From assembly GCF_025263265.1 (NCBI RefSeq), contig NZ_CP079869.1, positions 3,968,001 to 4,032,000 on the forward strand: DNA of 64,000 nt. Reading direction: 5' to 3'. The position numbers and the translations under genes are program-made. Shown here piece by piece: positions 47,784-55,899 of this stretch. How positions within the stretch are numbered: the first letter of the stretch is position 1; each line of letters begins with the position of its first letter. Source of the DNA: Mycobacterium sp. SMC-4 (GTDB lineage: Bacteria > Actinomycetota > Actinomycetes > Mycobacteriales > Mycobacteriaceae). The notes beneath the pieces are model-generated. The model saw nothing but the letters and a program-made list of their open reading frames with translations, had not been told where the DNA came from and did not search any database.

Positions 47784-48614
47784 ATGCAGGGCTTCGCCGG
47801 AAAGGTGGCCGTCGTGACCGGGGCCGGCTCGGGCATCGGTCAGGCGCTGGCGATCGAATTGGGCCGCTCGGGCGCCCACGTGGCGATCAGCGATATCGAC
47901 GCCGAGGGCCTGGCCGTCACCGAGGCGCGGCTCACGGCCATCGGGGCCAAGGTCAAGGCCGACCGGCTGAACGTGACCGAGCGGGCGGCCTTCGAGCTCT
48001 ACGCCGACGGCGTGGCCGAGCACTTCGGCAAGGTCAACCAGATCTACAACAACGCCGGCATCGCCTACGTCGGTGATGTGGAAGTGACCCCGTTCAAGGA
48101 CATCGAACGCGTCGTCGACGTCGACTTCTGGGGTGTGGTCAACGGGACCAAGGCGTTCCTGCCGCATCTGATCGCCTCTGGTGACGGCCACGTGGTCAAT
48201 GTGTCGAGCCTGTTCGGCATCTTCTCGGTGCCAGGCCAGGCTGCCTACAACTCCGCGAAGTTCGCAGTGCGCGGATTCACCGAATCGCTCTACCAGGAGA
48301 TGGCCATCAGCGGACACCCGGTGGCGGTCACCAGCGTGCACCCCGGCGGCATCAAGACCGCGATCATGCGCAACTCGACGGCTGCCGACGGCGTAGACCA
48401 TTCGAACCTGACCACCTTCTTCGACAAGCGGCTCACCATGACGACGCCGGAGAAGGCCGCCAAACAGATCCTCGACGCAGTCCGCAAGAAGAAGCCACGG
48501 GTGCTGGTCGGACCCGACGCCAAGGTGCTCGACTTCCTCGTCCGGCTCTCCGGTGCGCGCTACCAGACGCTGTTCTCCAGCGCCATCTCACGTTTCCTGC
48601 CCCCGGTGCACTGA
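47784..48614 (+). CDS. Short-chain dehydrogenase/reductase (Rv1245c-like), copy 1
   Basis: 276 residues from ATG 47784, chosen over the GTG at 47778 because AAGGAG (47773-47778) is 5 bases upstream of the ATG and overlaps the GTG. Classical SDR: cofactor loop TGAGSGIG, NNAG at the end of beta-4, catalytic Ser in VSSLFG and the YNSAK catalytic pair. The acidic residue after beta-2 (ISDIDAEG) suggests NAD(H) preference. C-terminal extension with RYQTLFSSAISRF. It corresponds to Rv1245c and is followed 39 bases later by a close paralogue. Confidence 0.92.
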   Translation: MQGFAGKVAVVTGAGSGIGQALAIELGRSGAHVAISDIDAEGLAVTEARLTAIGAKVKADRLNVTERAAFELYADGVAEHFGKVNQIYNNAGIAYVGDVEVTPFKDIERVVDVDFWGVVNGTKAFLPHLIASGDGHVVNVSSLFGIFSVPGQAAYNSAKFAVRGFTESLYQEMAISGHPVAVTSVHPGGIKTAIMRNSTAADGVDHSNLTTFFDKRLTMTTPEKAAKQILDAVRKKKPRVLVGPDAKVLDFLVRLSGARYQTLFSSAISRFLPPVH

Positions 48615-48653
48615 CGCCCACCCACCCGAACGAAAGAGTGACCAGGAGTGACT

Positions 48654-49487
48654 ATGGAAGGCTTCGCAGGCAAGGTGGCCGTCGTGACGGGTGCCGGTTC
48701 AGGCATCGGGGCGGCACTGGCTCTGGCACTGGGCCGCTCGGGAGCATCGGTCGCGATCTGCGACGTCGACACCGAGGGCCTGGCGCGCACCGAGGAGCAG
48801 CTCAAAGCCCTTGGTGTGCAGGTCAAGTCCGACCGGCTGAACGTGACCGAGCGGGCGGCGTTCGAGGTTTACGCCGAGGATGTCGTCAAGCATTTCGGCA
48901 AGGTCAACCAGATCTACAACAACGCCGGCATCGCCCACACAGGTGACGTCGAGGTCACCGACTTCAAGGACCTGGAACGGGTTTTCGACGTCGACTACTG
49001 GGGTGTGGTCAACGGATCCAAGATCTTCCTGCCGCATCTGATCGCGTCCGGAGACGGCCACATCATCAACATCTCCAGCGTGTTCGGACTGCTCGGCATG
49101 CCCGGGCAGGCCGCGTACTGCGCGGCCAAGTTCGCGGTTCGCGGCTTCACCGAAGCGCTGGCCCAAGAGTTGACCCTGGCCGGCCACCCGGTCAAGGTCA
49201 CCTGCGTGCACCCCGGTGGCATCAAGACCGCGATTGCGCGCAACATGACTGCGGCCGAAGGTCTGGACCCGAAGGAACTGGCCCACGAATTCGACACCCA
49301 GATGGCCCGGACGACGCCGGAAGAGGCCGCCCGCGTCATCCTCGACGGGGTGCGCCGCAACAAGCGCCGGGTGCTCATCGGCAACGACGCCCGGGCCTTC
49401 GAAGCCGTCACCCGGATCACCGGATCGGGCATCCAGCGCATCCTGCCCAAGCTCCTGGCGCGGGCCAATCACCGTCCTCGGCGATAA
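48654..49487 (+). CDS. Short-chain dehydrogenase/reductase, tandem paralogue (copy 2)
   Basis: 277 residues from ATG 48654, with AGGAG 5 bases upstream; the GTG at 48648 lies in the ribosome site. Same SDR signatures as copy 1: TGAGSGIG, NNAGIAHTG, ISSVFG and catalytic YCAAK. By eye it is about two-thirds identical to copy 1 over most of its length, including a shared DRLNVTERAAFE and HPGGIKTAI, and diverges at the C-terminus (RITGSGIQRILPKLL). Clearly a tandem duplication followed by divergence. Substrate unknown. Confidence 0.92.
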   Translation: MEGFAGKVAVVTGAGSGIGAALALALGRSGASVAICDVDTEGLARTEEQLKALGVQVKSDRLNVTERAAFEVYAEDVVKHFGKVNQIYNNAGIAHTGDVEVTDFKDLERVFDVDYWGVVNGSKIFLPHLIASGDGHIINISSVFGLLGMPGQAAYCAAKFAVRGFTEALAQELTLAGHPVKVTCVHPGGIKTAIARNMTAAEGLDPKELAHEFDTQMARTTPEEAARVILDGVRRNKRRVLIGNDARAFEAVTRITGSGIQRILPKLLARANHRPRR

Positions 49488-49493
49488 CACCCG

Positions 49494-50345
49494 CTAGTGC
49501 CCGACCCCCAGCGGATGGGCGTCGAGCCACCGGCCGGCCACCACACCCGGGTCGGTACCCTCGGCAACCTGGCGCCGCATGTCGGCCAGCGAGCCGGTGT
49601 CGAGCACGCCGGCGATCTCGTTGAGCGCCAGCACCTGAGACTCGGTCAACTCGTTGCGCCGATACAGCGGAACCACATTCTCGGCGCGGATCAGCGCCTG
49701 CTTGTCCGAGAGCACCACCACATCCGAGGGCACGTCCGGGGCCGCCGACGTGGTCCACGCGCCCTGTACCTGTCCGGACTCCAGTGCGTCGAACAGGGTT
49801 GACGCGGCGGCGAATCGAGGTCCGTCCGACACCGTGCAGGTGCCCACCCGCTGCGGATTCTGTGCCGAGGTGACCGCGCCGACCGTCATGCCCGCGCAGC
49901 GACGCGCGAACGTCGTGGCGTCACGTTCGGGCCAGCCCGCAACGGTCTGCTCGGTGACCGCGATGGCCGGCTTGTCGTCGGCCGAAATGGTGTAGTCCCC
50001 GGCCGCGATCCCCTCAGGCAAGGCCGACAACAACTTTCGGTAGACCTGAGCATCGGAACGCACCGTCGCGGACGGGTCGAACCGCGCCAACAGTTGGCCG
50101 GTGAATCCGGGCGCCACGGTCGCCGCACCGGAGTCCAGCTGCTGCAGCGGATCATCGGAGGCTTGCACGTGTGCCGGGTTGCCGTAGTACCGCAGCGCGG
50201 CGACATAGAGCTCGGCGATCAGTTGCGACTCCGCACCGGAGGTGGCAGCCACCGGGATCGACGGTTGCGGCACCGGCCCGCCGCACCCCGCCAGCACCGC
50301 GGCCGCGATCAGCGCGGCAAGCCATCGCCGCGCCGAAGTCCACAC
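49494..50345 (-). CDS. lpqZ: Lipoprotein LpqZ, glycine betaine/choline-type substrate-binding protein
   Basis: 283 residues. Lipoprotein signal with lipobox LAGC followed by GGPVPQ. The mature protein resembles OpuAC-type periplasmic binding proteins (SQLIAELYVAALRYYG, then SDDKPAIAVTEQTV and a C-terminal TESQVLALNEIAGVLDTG...DPGVVAGRWLDAHPL block shared with QAT osmolyte binders). No ABC permease or ATPase is adjacent, so it is an orphan receptor here as in M. tuberculosis Rv1244. Same strand as, and 20 bases downstream of, the malic enzyme. Confidence 0.88.
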   Translation of the reverse strand: MWTSARRWLAALIAAAVLAGCGGPVPQPSIPVAATSGAESQLIAELYVAALRYYGNPAHVQASDDPLQQLDSGAATVAPGFTGQLLARFDPSATVRSDAQVYRKLLSALPEGIAAGDYTISADDKPAIAVTEQTVAGWPERDATTFARRCAGMTVGAVTSAQNPQRVGTCTVSDGPRFAAASTLFDALESGQVQGAWTTSAAPDVPSDVVVLSDKQALIRAENVVPLYRRNELTESQVLALNEIAGVLDTGSLADMRRQVAEGTDPGVVAGRWLDAHPLGVGH

Positions 50346-50365
50346 GATGGTGCGGGTCAGCCGAC

Positions 50366-51568
50366 CTACTCCTGCGCCGCTGCGGCCACCGCGGCAGCCA
50401 CCGCGGGGCCCACCCGCGGGTCCAGAGCGCTGGGCACGATGTGGTCGACGGCCAGTTCGTCACCGATGACCGAGAAGATCGCCTCTGCCGCAGCCACCTT
50501 CATCTTCTCGGTGATGCGCCGGGCATGCGCGTCCAACGCGCCGCGGAAGACACCCGGGAATGCCAGCACATTGTTGATCTGGTTCGGGAAGTCGCTGCGG
50601 CCGGTGGCGACCACCGCGGCATGCTTGCGCGCCGCGTCGGGGTGGATCTCGGGGTCGGGATTCGACAGCGCGAACACGATGCCGTTCGGGGCCATCGTCG
50701 CGATCAGCTCCTCGGGCACCACGCCGGCAGACAGCCCGAGGAACATGTCGGCGCCGTCGAGCGCCTCGGCGAGTCCTCCCGTCCGGGCCGCGGGGTTGGT
50801 GCGCTCGGCCAACTCGGCCTTGAACGGATTCAGGTCGTCACGGCCGGTGTGCACGATGCCCTTGGAGTCGAGCACGGTGACATCGGTGATCCCCTTGGCC
50901 AGCAGGATGTTGGTGCATGCCACACCGGCGGCGCCGGCACCCGAGACCACGACTCGCAGACCGGTCATATCGCGCCCGAGCACCGTGGCGGCGCCGGTCA
51001 GCGCGGCCAGCACGACGATGGCGGTGCCGTGCTGGTCGTCGTGCATGACCGGACAGTCCAGCGCCTCGATGACCCGGCGCTCGATCTCGAAGCAACGGGG
51101 CGCCGAGATGTCCTCGAGGTTGACCGCACCGAAGGTCGGACGTAACCGGATCAGCGTCTCGACGATCTCGTCGGGATCCTTGGTGTCGAGCACGATCGGG
51201 ATGGAATCCAGCCCGCCGAACGCCTTGAACAGCGCGCTCTTGCCCTCCATCACCGGAAGCGACGCCGCGGCACCGATGTCACCGAGGCCGAGCACCGCGC
51301 TGCCGTCGCTGACCACGGCCACCAGCCGGTGCGCCCAGGTGTACTTCGCCGCCAGCGTCCGATCCGTCGCAATGGCACGGCTGACCTGCGCCACACCCGG
51401 GGTGTAGGCGATCGAGAGAGCGCGCTGGGTATCCAGGGGATACTTCAACTCGACCCCGAGTTTTCCGCCCTCGTGGGACTCGAAAATCTCGGCGTCGTCG
51501 ACGACGACCTGAGGGGTCCGCGCCGTCGAGGGGGGTTCGGGCGAGGAGACAGCCGCTTCTTCAACCAC
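50366..51568 (-). CDS. NAD(P)-dependent malic enzyme (short form, no PTA domain)
   Basis: 400 residues from GTG 51568. Malic enzyme N-terminal domain with the catalytic Tyr in LSIAYTPGVAQV and Lys in VMEGKSALFKAFGG, the metal/malate site NLEDISAPRCFEIE and CPVMHDDQHGTAIVVLAAL, then the NAD(P)-binding domain VVVSGAGAAGVACTNILL and SNPDPEI. It decarboxylates malate to pyruvate with NAD(P)H. No phosphotransacetylase-like extension is present. The neighbouring position in M. tuberculosis holds malate dehydrogenase by my recollection, so the locus differs here. Confidence 0.94.
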   Translation of the reverse strand: MVEEAAVSSPEPPSTARTPQVVVDDAEIFESHEGGKLGVELKYPLDTQRALSIAYTPGVAQVSRAIATDRTLAAKYTWAHRLVAVVSDGSAVLGLGDIGAAASLPVMEGKSALFKAFGGLDSIPIVLDTKDPDEIVETLIRLRPTFGAVNLEDISAPRCFEIERRVIEALDCPVMHDDQHGTAIVVLAALTGAATVLGRDMTGLRVVVSGAGAAGVACTNILLAKGITDVTVLDSKGIVHTGRDDLNPFKAELAERTNPAARTGGLAEALDGADMFLGLSAGVVPEELIATMAPNGIVFALSNPDPEIHPDAARKHAAVVATGRSDFPNQINNVLAFPGVFRGALDAHARRITEKMKVAAAEAIFSVIGDELAVDHIVPSALDPRVGPAVAAAVAAAAQE

Positions 51569-51664
51569 GGGCGTAAGGGTAGCCGACCTTCCTATCTCAC
51601 CAAGACGGGTTCCCCGCTTGTGAGGGGAGACTCCCGGTTCCGGCCAGGTCTGTGCTCTGCTGCT

Positions 51665-51729
51665 GCGTCGAGACTGCGCTGGCGGCGGCCCCCACTCACA
51701 CTTCTGCGCCCTCAGCGCAGACTCGACGC
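51665..51729. terminator. Long intergenic stem-loop (17-bp stem), probable terminator and dispersed repeat
   Basis: GCGTCGAGACTGCGCTG (51665-51681) and CAGCGCAGACTCGACGC (51713-51729) pair at 16 of 17 positions around a 31-base loop. The right arm read on the minus strand continues GAGGGCGCAG, resembling the CGAG-N2-TGCG-N3-AGGGCGC repeat near the IS element. It follows the stop of the SUFU-like gene at 51748. Confidence 0.6.
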
Positions 51730-51747
51730 TGTGGCCGGCCGTGACGG

Positions 51748-52341
51748 TCAGCCCGGGCTGACCGCGCGCCGATGGGCGTCACGGACGTCGACGCCGTCCT
51801 GGTCCCACGCCTCCCGCATCGCCTCGGCCCCCTTGAGCCTCACCCACGCCGCTTCGGTCGGGGTGATCGGCACCGCGGCGAGCAACGCCACCGGTGACAA
51901 CGGAGCCGGCAGGACGACGTCGTCGACGCCGCTCGGCCCCAACAAGAACGCGGTGAACGGCGCGCCCTGCCACAGCGGGGTCTCCAGGTCGACCAACGCC
52001 CCGGGCTCCAGGACCAGGCCCTCCACCGCCGGCGTGGAGGCCACGATCGCGATCGAGCGCGCCAGTCCCACCGGCGACGGACCGCCCAGGGTGACGACGA
52101 CCTCCGCGCGCGGTCCACGCATCGGATCGGCGACCAGCTGCGCCGGGTCCACCATGGGATGACGACTGCACCCGAGCGAAACATGATGTGACACCGGGTC
52201 GTCTGGGTCGGCGAAGCGCAGGATCGCCATCCGGTCGGTACCCAGGAAGGTGACGCCGGCTTCGTCGGGTTCCGAACTGCCGTCCGGCGCGAAGTGTGCC
52301 ATCAGGTGGGTTCGGACTGCCTGCAGGATGTCGGTCACCAC
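51748..52341 (-). CDS. Suppressor-of-fused (SUFU)-domain-like protein
   Basis: 197 residues from GTG 52341 (an adjacent GTG at 52338 is also possible), 1 base after the stop of the upstream gene, so coupled to it. The order HHVSLGCSRHPM, RAEVVVTLGG, then LWQGAPFTAFLLG and VPITPTEAAWVRLKGAEAM resembles bacterial SUFU-domain proteins, which have the PIT-x2-E block near the end. Members are often linked to immunity or toxin-antidote loci in other bacteria; no toxin is seen here. Soluble; role unknown. Confidence 0.6.
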   Translation of the reverse strand: MVTDILQAVRTHLMAHFAPDGSSEPDEAGVTFLGTDRMAILRFADPDDPVSHHVSLGCSRHPMVDPAQLVADPMRGPRAEVVVTLGGPSPVGLARSIAIVASTPAVEGLVLEPGALVDLETPLWQGAPFTAFLLGPSGVDDVVLPAPLSPVALLAAVPITPTEAAWVRLKGAEAMREAWDQDGVDVRDAHRRAVSPG

Positions 52342-52342
52342 A

Positions 52343-52870
52343 TCAGATGTGCAGCCGGGCCAACAGGTCCCGGCCGCGCTCGGCGTTCTGCGGGTCGCAC
52401 AGCACATCGTAGCGGCCGGCGACCAGCTGCAGTGTCGAGCTGAAATCCCTTGTCCCGCGGGCCATCGCATAGGGAATAGCCGAGGTGATCAGACCGAAGA
52501 AGACCCCGGCGATCAGGCCGGTGACCAACGCGCTCCACGGATTGGGGTGAAAGAACCCGAGGATCAGGCCGATGAACAACCCCAGCCAGGCCCCGGTCAG
52601 GACACCTCCGCCTAGCACCTTGGGCCAGGTCAGCCGCCCGGTCACCCGCTCGACCTGCATCAGGTCGACCCCGACGATGGTGACCTGCTGGACGGGGAAC
52701 TGCTGATCGGACAGGTAGTCCACCGCGCGCTGAGCTTCGGCGTAGGTCGGATACGAGCCGATCGGCCACCCCTTGGGCGGCGTGGGCAGGCCCGGCGCAC
52801 GACCCCGTCCGGACACCGGGACGCCCGGTGGCGCGCCTCGGTTCTGTCCTGGCTGGAACGGGCTGGTCAT
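52343..52870 (-). CDS. Membrane protein with general-stress-protein-17M-like domain (Rv1234-like)
   Basis: 175 residues from ATG 52870, the same length as Rv1234, with GGAGTGA just upstream. After a Pro/Gly-rich N-terminus (about 1-35) is a ferredoxin-like segment GSYPTYAEAQRAVDYLSDQQFPVQQVTIVGVDLMQVERVTG, the GSP17M-like domain. Two transmembrane helices follow (LGGGVLTGAWLGLFIGLILGFF-type and LVTGLIAGVFFGLITS-type). The C-terminus YDVLCDPQNAERGRDLLARL is cytoplasmic. Function unknown. Divergent from the DUF4190 protein. Confidence 0.85.
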   Translation of the reverse strand: MTSPFQPGQNRGAPPGVPVSGRGRAPGLPTPPKGWPIGSYPTYAEAQRAVDYLSDQQFPVQQVTIVGVDLMQVERVTGRLTWPKVLGGGVLTGAWLGLFIGLILGFFHPNPWSALVTGLIAGVFFGLITSAIPYAMARGTRDFSSTLQLVAGRYDVLCDPQNAERGRDLLARLHI

Positions 52871-52995
52871 GATCGTCACTCCTTCGCGTACACGTCCTGC
52901 ATCGACTGCACTCTCACCCAACGACCCGGGCATCGACATGGTGCCCGTCCGCGAGGCCGTCTCGTGCCTCCGGTACCTAGGCTAGGTTGATCAGC

Positions 52996-53607
52996 ATGAC
53001 AAGTTCGGACGACGACGCACGTCGAATGGGCTCCTCCGAAACACCTGACGGCGGGTCCGAACCGCCCCCGGCCGGCTACGAGCCGCCGTCGATCGAGCAG
53101 TCCGCTTCCTGGCCCCCGCCGCAGGATTACCCGCCCCCGCCGGCCTACGGTGCCCCGCCGGCCGGCTACGGCACCGGTGCGGACTACCCGGCAGGCGGCT
53201 ATCCGCCGCCCCCGCCGGGATTCCCGCCGGCCTACGGCGATCCGAGCGCTGCGCCGCCGTATCCCGACGCCGGATACGGCGGGCCCTACCCACCTCCGCC
53301 ATACGGCAGCGCGCCCGGCGGCTACCCACCGCCGATGGGCTATCCGGGCGCGGACTGGGGTTACGGACCGCCGCCGCCGGAAGGCACCAACAAACTGGCG
53401 ATCGGATCGCTGGCCGCGTCCATCGTCGGTGTCTGCTGCGGTATCGGCTCGATCATCGGCATCGTGCTCGGCATCATCGCGCTCAACCAGATCAAACAGT
53501 CACGACAGGCCGGGCACGCTCTTGCCGTGGCCGGCATCGCCGTCGGTGTGGTGACACTGGTGCTGTCGGTGATGTGGAGCCTGACCGTGCTCGCCTCGGG
53601 GACCTGA
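52996..53607 (+). CDS. Pro/Gly/Tyr-rich DUF4190 membrane protein (Rv1233c-like)
   Basis: 203 residues from ATG 52996 (a TTG at 52987 is also in frame). The N-terminal about 130 residues are disordered and rich in Pro, Tyr and Gly, with repeated YPPPP and GYPPP motifs. Two hydrophobic helices at the C-terminus form the DUF4190 domain (AIGSLAASIVGVCCGIGSIIGIV region and VVTLVLSVMWSLTV). The middle block ALNQIKQSRQAGHALAVAGI is typical of the family. Corresponds to Rv1233c; role unknown. Confidence 0.85.
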   Translation: MTSSDDDARRMGSSETPDGGSEPPPAGYEPPSIEQSASWPPPQDYPPPPAYGAPPAGYGTGADYPAGGYPPPPPGFPPAYGDPSAAPPYPDAGYGGPYPPPPYGSAPGGYPPPMGYPGADWGYGPPPPEGTNKLAIGSLAASIVGVCCGIGSIIGIVLGIIALNQIKQSRQAGHALAVAGIAVGVVTLVLSVMWSLTVLASGT

Positions 53608-53620
53608 CCGCAGCGCGCGG

Positions 53621-54577
53621 CTACGTCGGGGGCGTAAACCGCTCACCGGTGCGCTGCATGCCGGCAGCGCGACCCTTTTCTGCGATCACCAGCGCCATCT
53701 TGCGGCTGGCCTCGTCGATCATCTCGTCGCCGAGCATCACCGCGCCACGCCCACCACCGGCCCGCGAGGTGTGCCACTCGTAGGCCTCCAGGATGAGCTC
53801 GGCGCGGTCGTAGGCCTGTTGGCGCGGGCTGAAGATCTCGTTACCGGCCGCGATCTGATCGGGGTGCAGCACCCACTTGCCGTCGTAACCGAGCGCGGCC
53901 GAGCGACCAGCCACCCGCCGGAACCCGTCGACGTCACGCACCTTGACGTAGGGCCCGTCGATCGCGGCGATCCCGTTGGCCCGGGCGGCGATGAGGATGC
54001 GCATCAGGACGTGGTGGTAGGCGTCACCGAGGTCGTACCCGTCGGGCTGTTCGCCGACCTCCAGCGTGCGCATGTTCAGATTCGCCGCCAGATCCCCGGG
54101 CCCCAAAACCAATGCCTGCACCCGCGGCGCAGCGGCGATCGCGTCGATGTCGGTCAGCCCTTTCGCATCTTCGATCTGCGCTTCGATCGCGATCCTGCCG
54201 GCCGGCAGACCGTGAACGGCTTCCAGCTGGCTCAACAGCAGATCCAGCGCATGGATGTGGGAGACGTCGGTGACCTTGGGCAGTACCACCACGTCGAGGT
54301 GGTCGCCGGCCCGGGCCACCACCTCGATGACATCGGCGTGGGTCCACGGCGTGGTCCAGTCGTTGACCCGCACTCCACGCAGTTGACCGGCCCAACCCGG
54401 CTGCCCGAGTGCAACCGCAACCTGTTCGCGCGCTTGATCTTTCGCATCTGCAGCCACCGCGTCCTCAAGGTCGAGGAAGACCTCGTCGGCCGTCAGCGTC
54501 TTGGCCTTGTCCATCATCTTCACGCTGCTGCCCGGCACGGACAGGCACGTCCGTCGGGGTCGATACCGGTTATCCAC
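53621..54577 (-). CDS. HpcH/HpaI aldolase-family CoA-ester lyase (CitE/malyl-CoA lyase-like)
   Basis: 318 residues from GTG 54577. CitE-like TIM barrel: RTCLSVPGSSVKMMDKA at the N-terminus, VFLDLEDAVAADAK carrying a metal-binding acidic pair, IEAQIEDAKGL with the catalytic Glu, LGPGDLAANL and a C-terminal YDGKWVLHPDQI. The length and the DGKWVLHP-Q end fit malyl-CoA/methylmalyl-CoA lyases rather than the 270-residue Rv2498c-type citramalyl-CoA lyase. It cleaves or condenses CoA esters with glyoxylate or acetyl-CoA by family. Stand-alone, convergent with the DUF4190 gene. Confidence 0.87.
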   Translation of the reverse strand: MDNRYRPRRTCLSVPGSSVKMMDKAKTLTADEVFLDLEDAVAADAKDQAREQVAVALGQPGWAGQLRGVRVNDWTTPWTHADVIEVVARAGDHLDVVVLPKVTDVSHIHALDLLLSQLEAVHGLPAGRIAIEAQIEDAKGLTDIDAIAAAPRVQALVLGPGDLAANLNMRTLEVGEQPDGYDLGDAYHHVLMRILIAARANGIAAIDGPYVKVRDVDGFRRVAGRSAALGYDGKWVLHPDQIAAGNEIFSPRQQAYDRAELILEAYEWHTSRAGGGRGAVMLGDEMIDEASRKMALVIAEKGRAAGMQRTGERFTPPT

Positions 54578-54603
54578 GACATCACTCTCTACTCTCTACA
54601 ACC

Positions 54604-55899
54604 ATGGCGTCGGTCAGCAGGGTCTATGCGGCCCGCCTCTCGGGCATGGTGGTGCTGGGCCCCGACGGGGAATCGATCGGCCGGGTGCGCGATGTGGTCA
54701 TCGGGATCAGCACCGCCCGCCAACAGCCCCGGGTGCTCGGTTTGGTCATCGAGCTACTCAGCCGCAGAAGAATTTTCGTCCCGATCCTGCGGGTGACCGC
54801 GATCGAGCCCGGCGCGGTGACGCTGTCGACCGGCAACGTGTCACTACGCCGCTTCTCCCAACGTCCCGGGGAGGCGCTGGTGCTCGGACAGGTACTGGAA
54901 ACCCGTGTCCGGGTGGACGACCCCGACCTGGAACAGTTGGCCGGCATCGAGGTCGTCGTGGTGGACCTGGCCATCGAGCAGACCCGCACCCGAGACTGGA
55001 TGGTGACCAAGGTCGCGGTGCGCCAGCAGCGCAGGCTGGGCCGACGCAGCAACATCTATACGGTGGACTGGAACCACGTGCACGGGCTGACCCCGTCCGG
55101 GCTGGCGATGCCCGACCAGGGGGTGGCCCAGTTGCTCGAACAGTTCCAGGGACAGCGACCCATCGAGGTGGCCGATGCGATCCGCGAGCTGCCCGCCAAG
55201 AGGCGATACGAGGTGGTCAAGGCCCTCGACGACGAACGCCTCGCCGACGTGCTCCAGGAACTGCCCGAAGACGAGGGGATCACCGTGCTGCGCCAGCTCT
55301 CGACGCAGCGCGCCGCCGAGGTGCTCGAGGCGATGGACCCCGACGACGCCGCCGACCTGCTCGGCACCATGACCCCGGCAGACGCCGAACAGTGGTTGCG
55401 CCGAATGGACCCCGAGGATTCCGAGGATGTGCGGCGCCTGCTCAGCCACTCCCCCGACACCGCGGGCGGCTTGATGACGTCCGGGCCGGTGGTGCTCGCG
55501 CCGGACACCACCGTGGCCGAAGCCCTCGCGCGGGTCCGCGACCCCGACCTCAGCCCGGCGCTGGCGTCGCTGGTGTTCGTGGTGCGGCCGCCCACGGCCA
55601 CGCCGACCGGCCGTTACCTGGGGTGCGTGCACCTTCAGCGGCTGCTGCGTGAACCGCCGGCCGAACTCGTCAGCGGCATCCTCGACACCGACCTGCCCAG
55701 TCTGCGCCCCGAGGATTCCCTCGGGGCGCTCACTCGTTACTTCGCCGCCTACAACCTGGTGTGCGGTCCTGTCGTCGATGAGCAGAACCATTTGCTGGGT
55801 GCCGTCTCGGTCGATGACGTCCTCGACCACCTGTTGCCCGACGACTGGCGGGAACGCGAGGCCGAGCCGGTCATCGTGACCGGTGAGGTCGCCCCATGA
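54604..55899 (+). CDS. PRC-barrel / MgtE N-domain / CBS-pair protein (Rv1232c-like)
   Basis: 431 residues from ATG 54604. N-terminal PRC-barrel-like segments (ARLSGMVVLGPDGESIGRVRDVV), then an MgtE-type superhelical N-domain with repeated ADVLQELPEDEG, RAAEVLEAMDPDDAADLLG and PEDSEDVRRLLSHSPDTAGGLMTSG, then a CBS pair to about residue 410. The MgtE transport helices are absent, so this is a soluble Mg-sensor-like protein rather than a channel. It matches Rv1232c. The downstream DUF1003 gene overlaps by 4 bases and may supply the membrane partner. Confidence 0.9.
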   Translation: MASVSRVYAARLSGMVVLGPDGESIGRVRDVVIGISTARQQPRVLGLVIELLSRRRIFVPILRVTAIEPGAVTLSTGNVSLRRFSQRPGEALVLGQVLETRVRVDDPDLEQLAGIEVVVVDLAIEQTRTRDWMVTKVAVRQQRRLGRRSNIYTVDWNHVHGLTPSGLAMPDQGVAQLLEQFQGQRPIEVADAIRELPAKRRYEVVKALDDERLADVLQELPEDEGITVLRQLSTQRAAEVLEAMDPDDAADLLGTMTPADAEQWLRRMDPEDSEDVRRLLSHSPDTAGGLMTSGPVVLAPDTTVAEALARVRDPDLSPALASLVFVVRPPTATPTGRYLGCVHLQRLLREPPAELVSGILDTDLPSLRPEDSLGALTRYFAAYNLVCGPVVDEQNHLLGAVSVDDVLDHLLPDDWREREAEPVIVTGEVAP

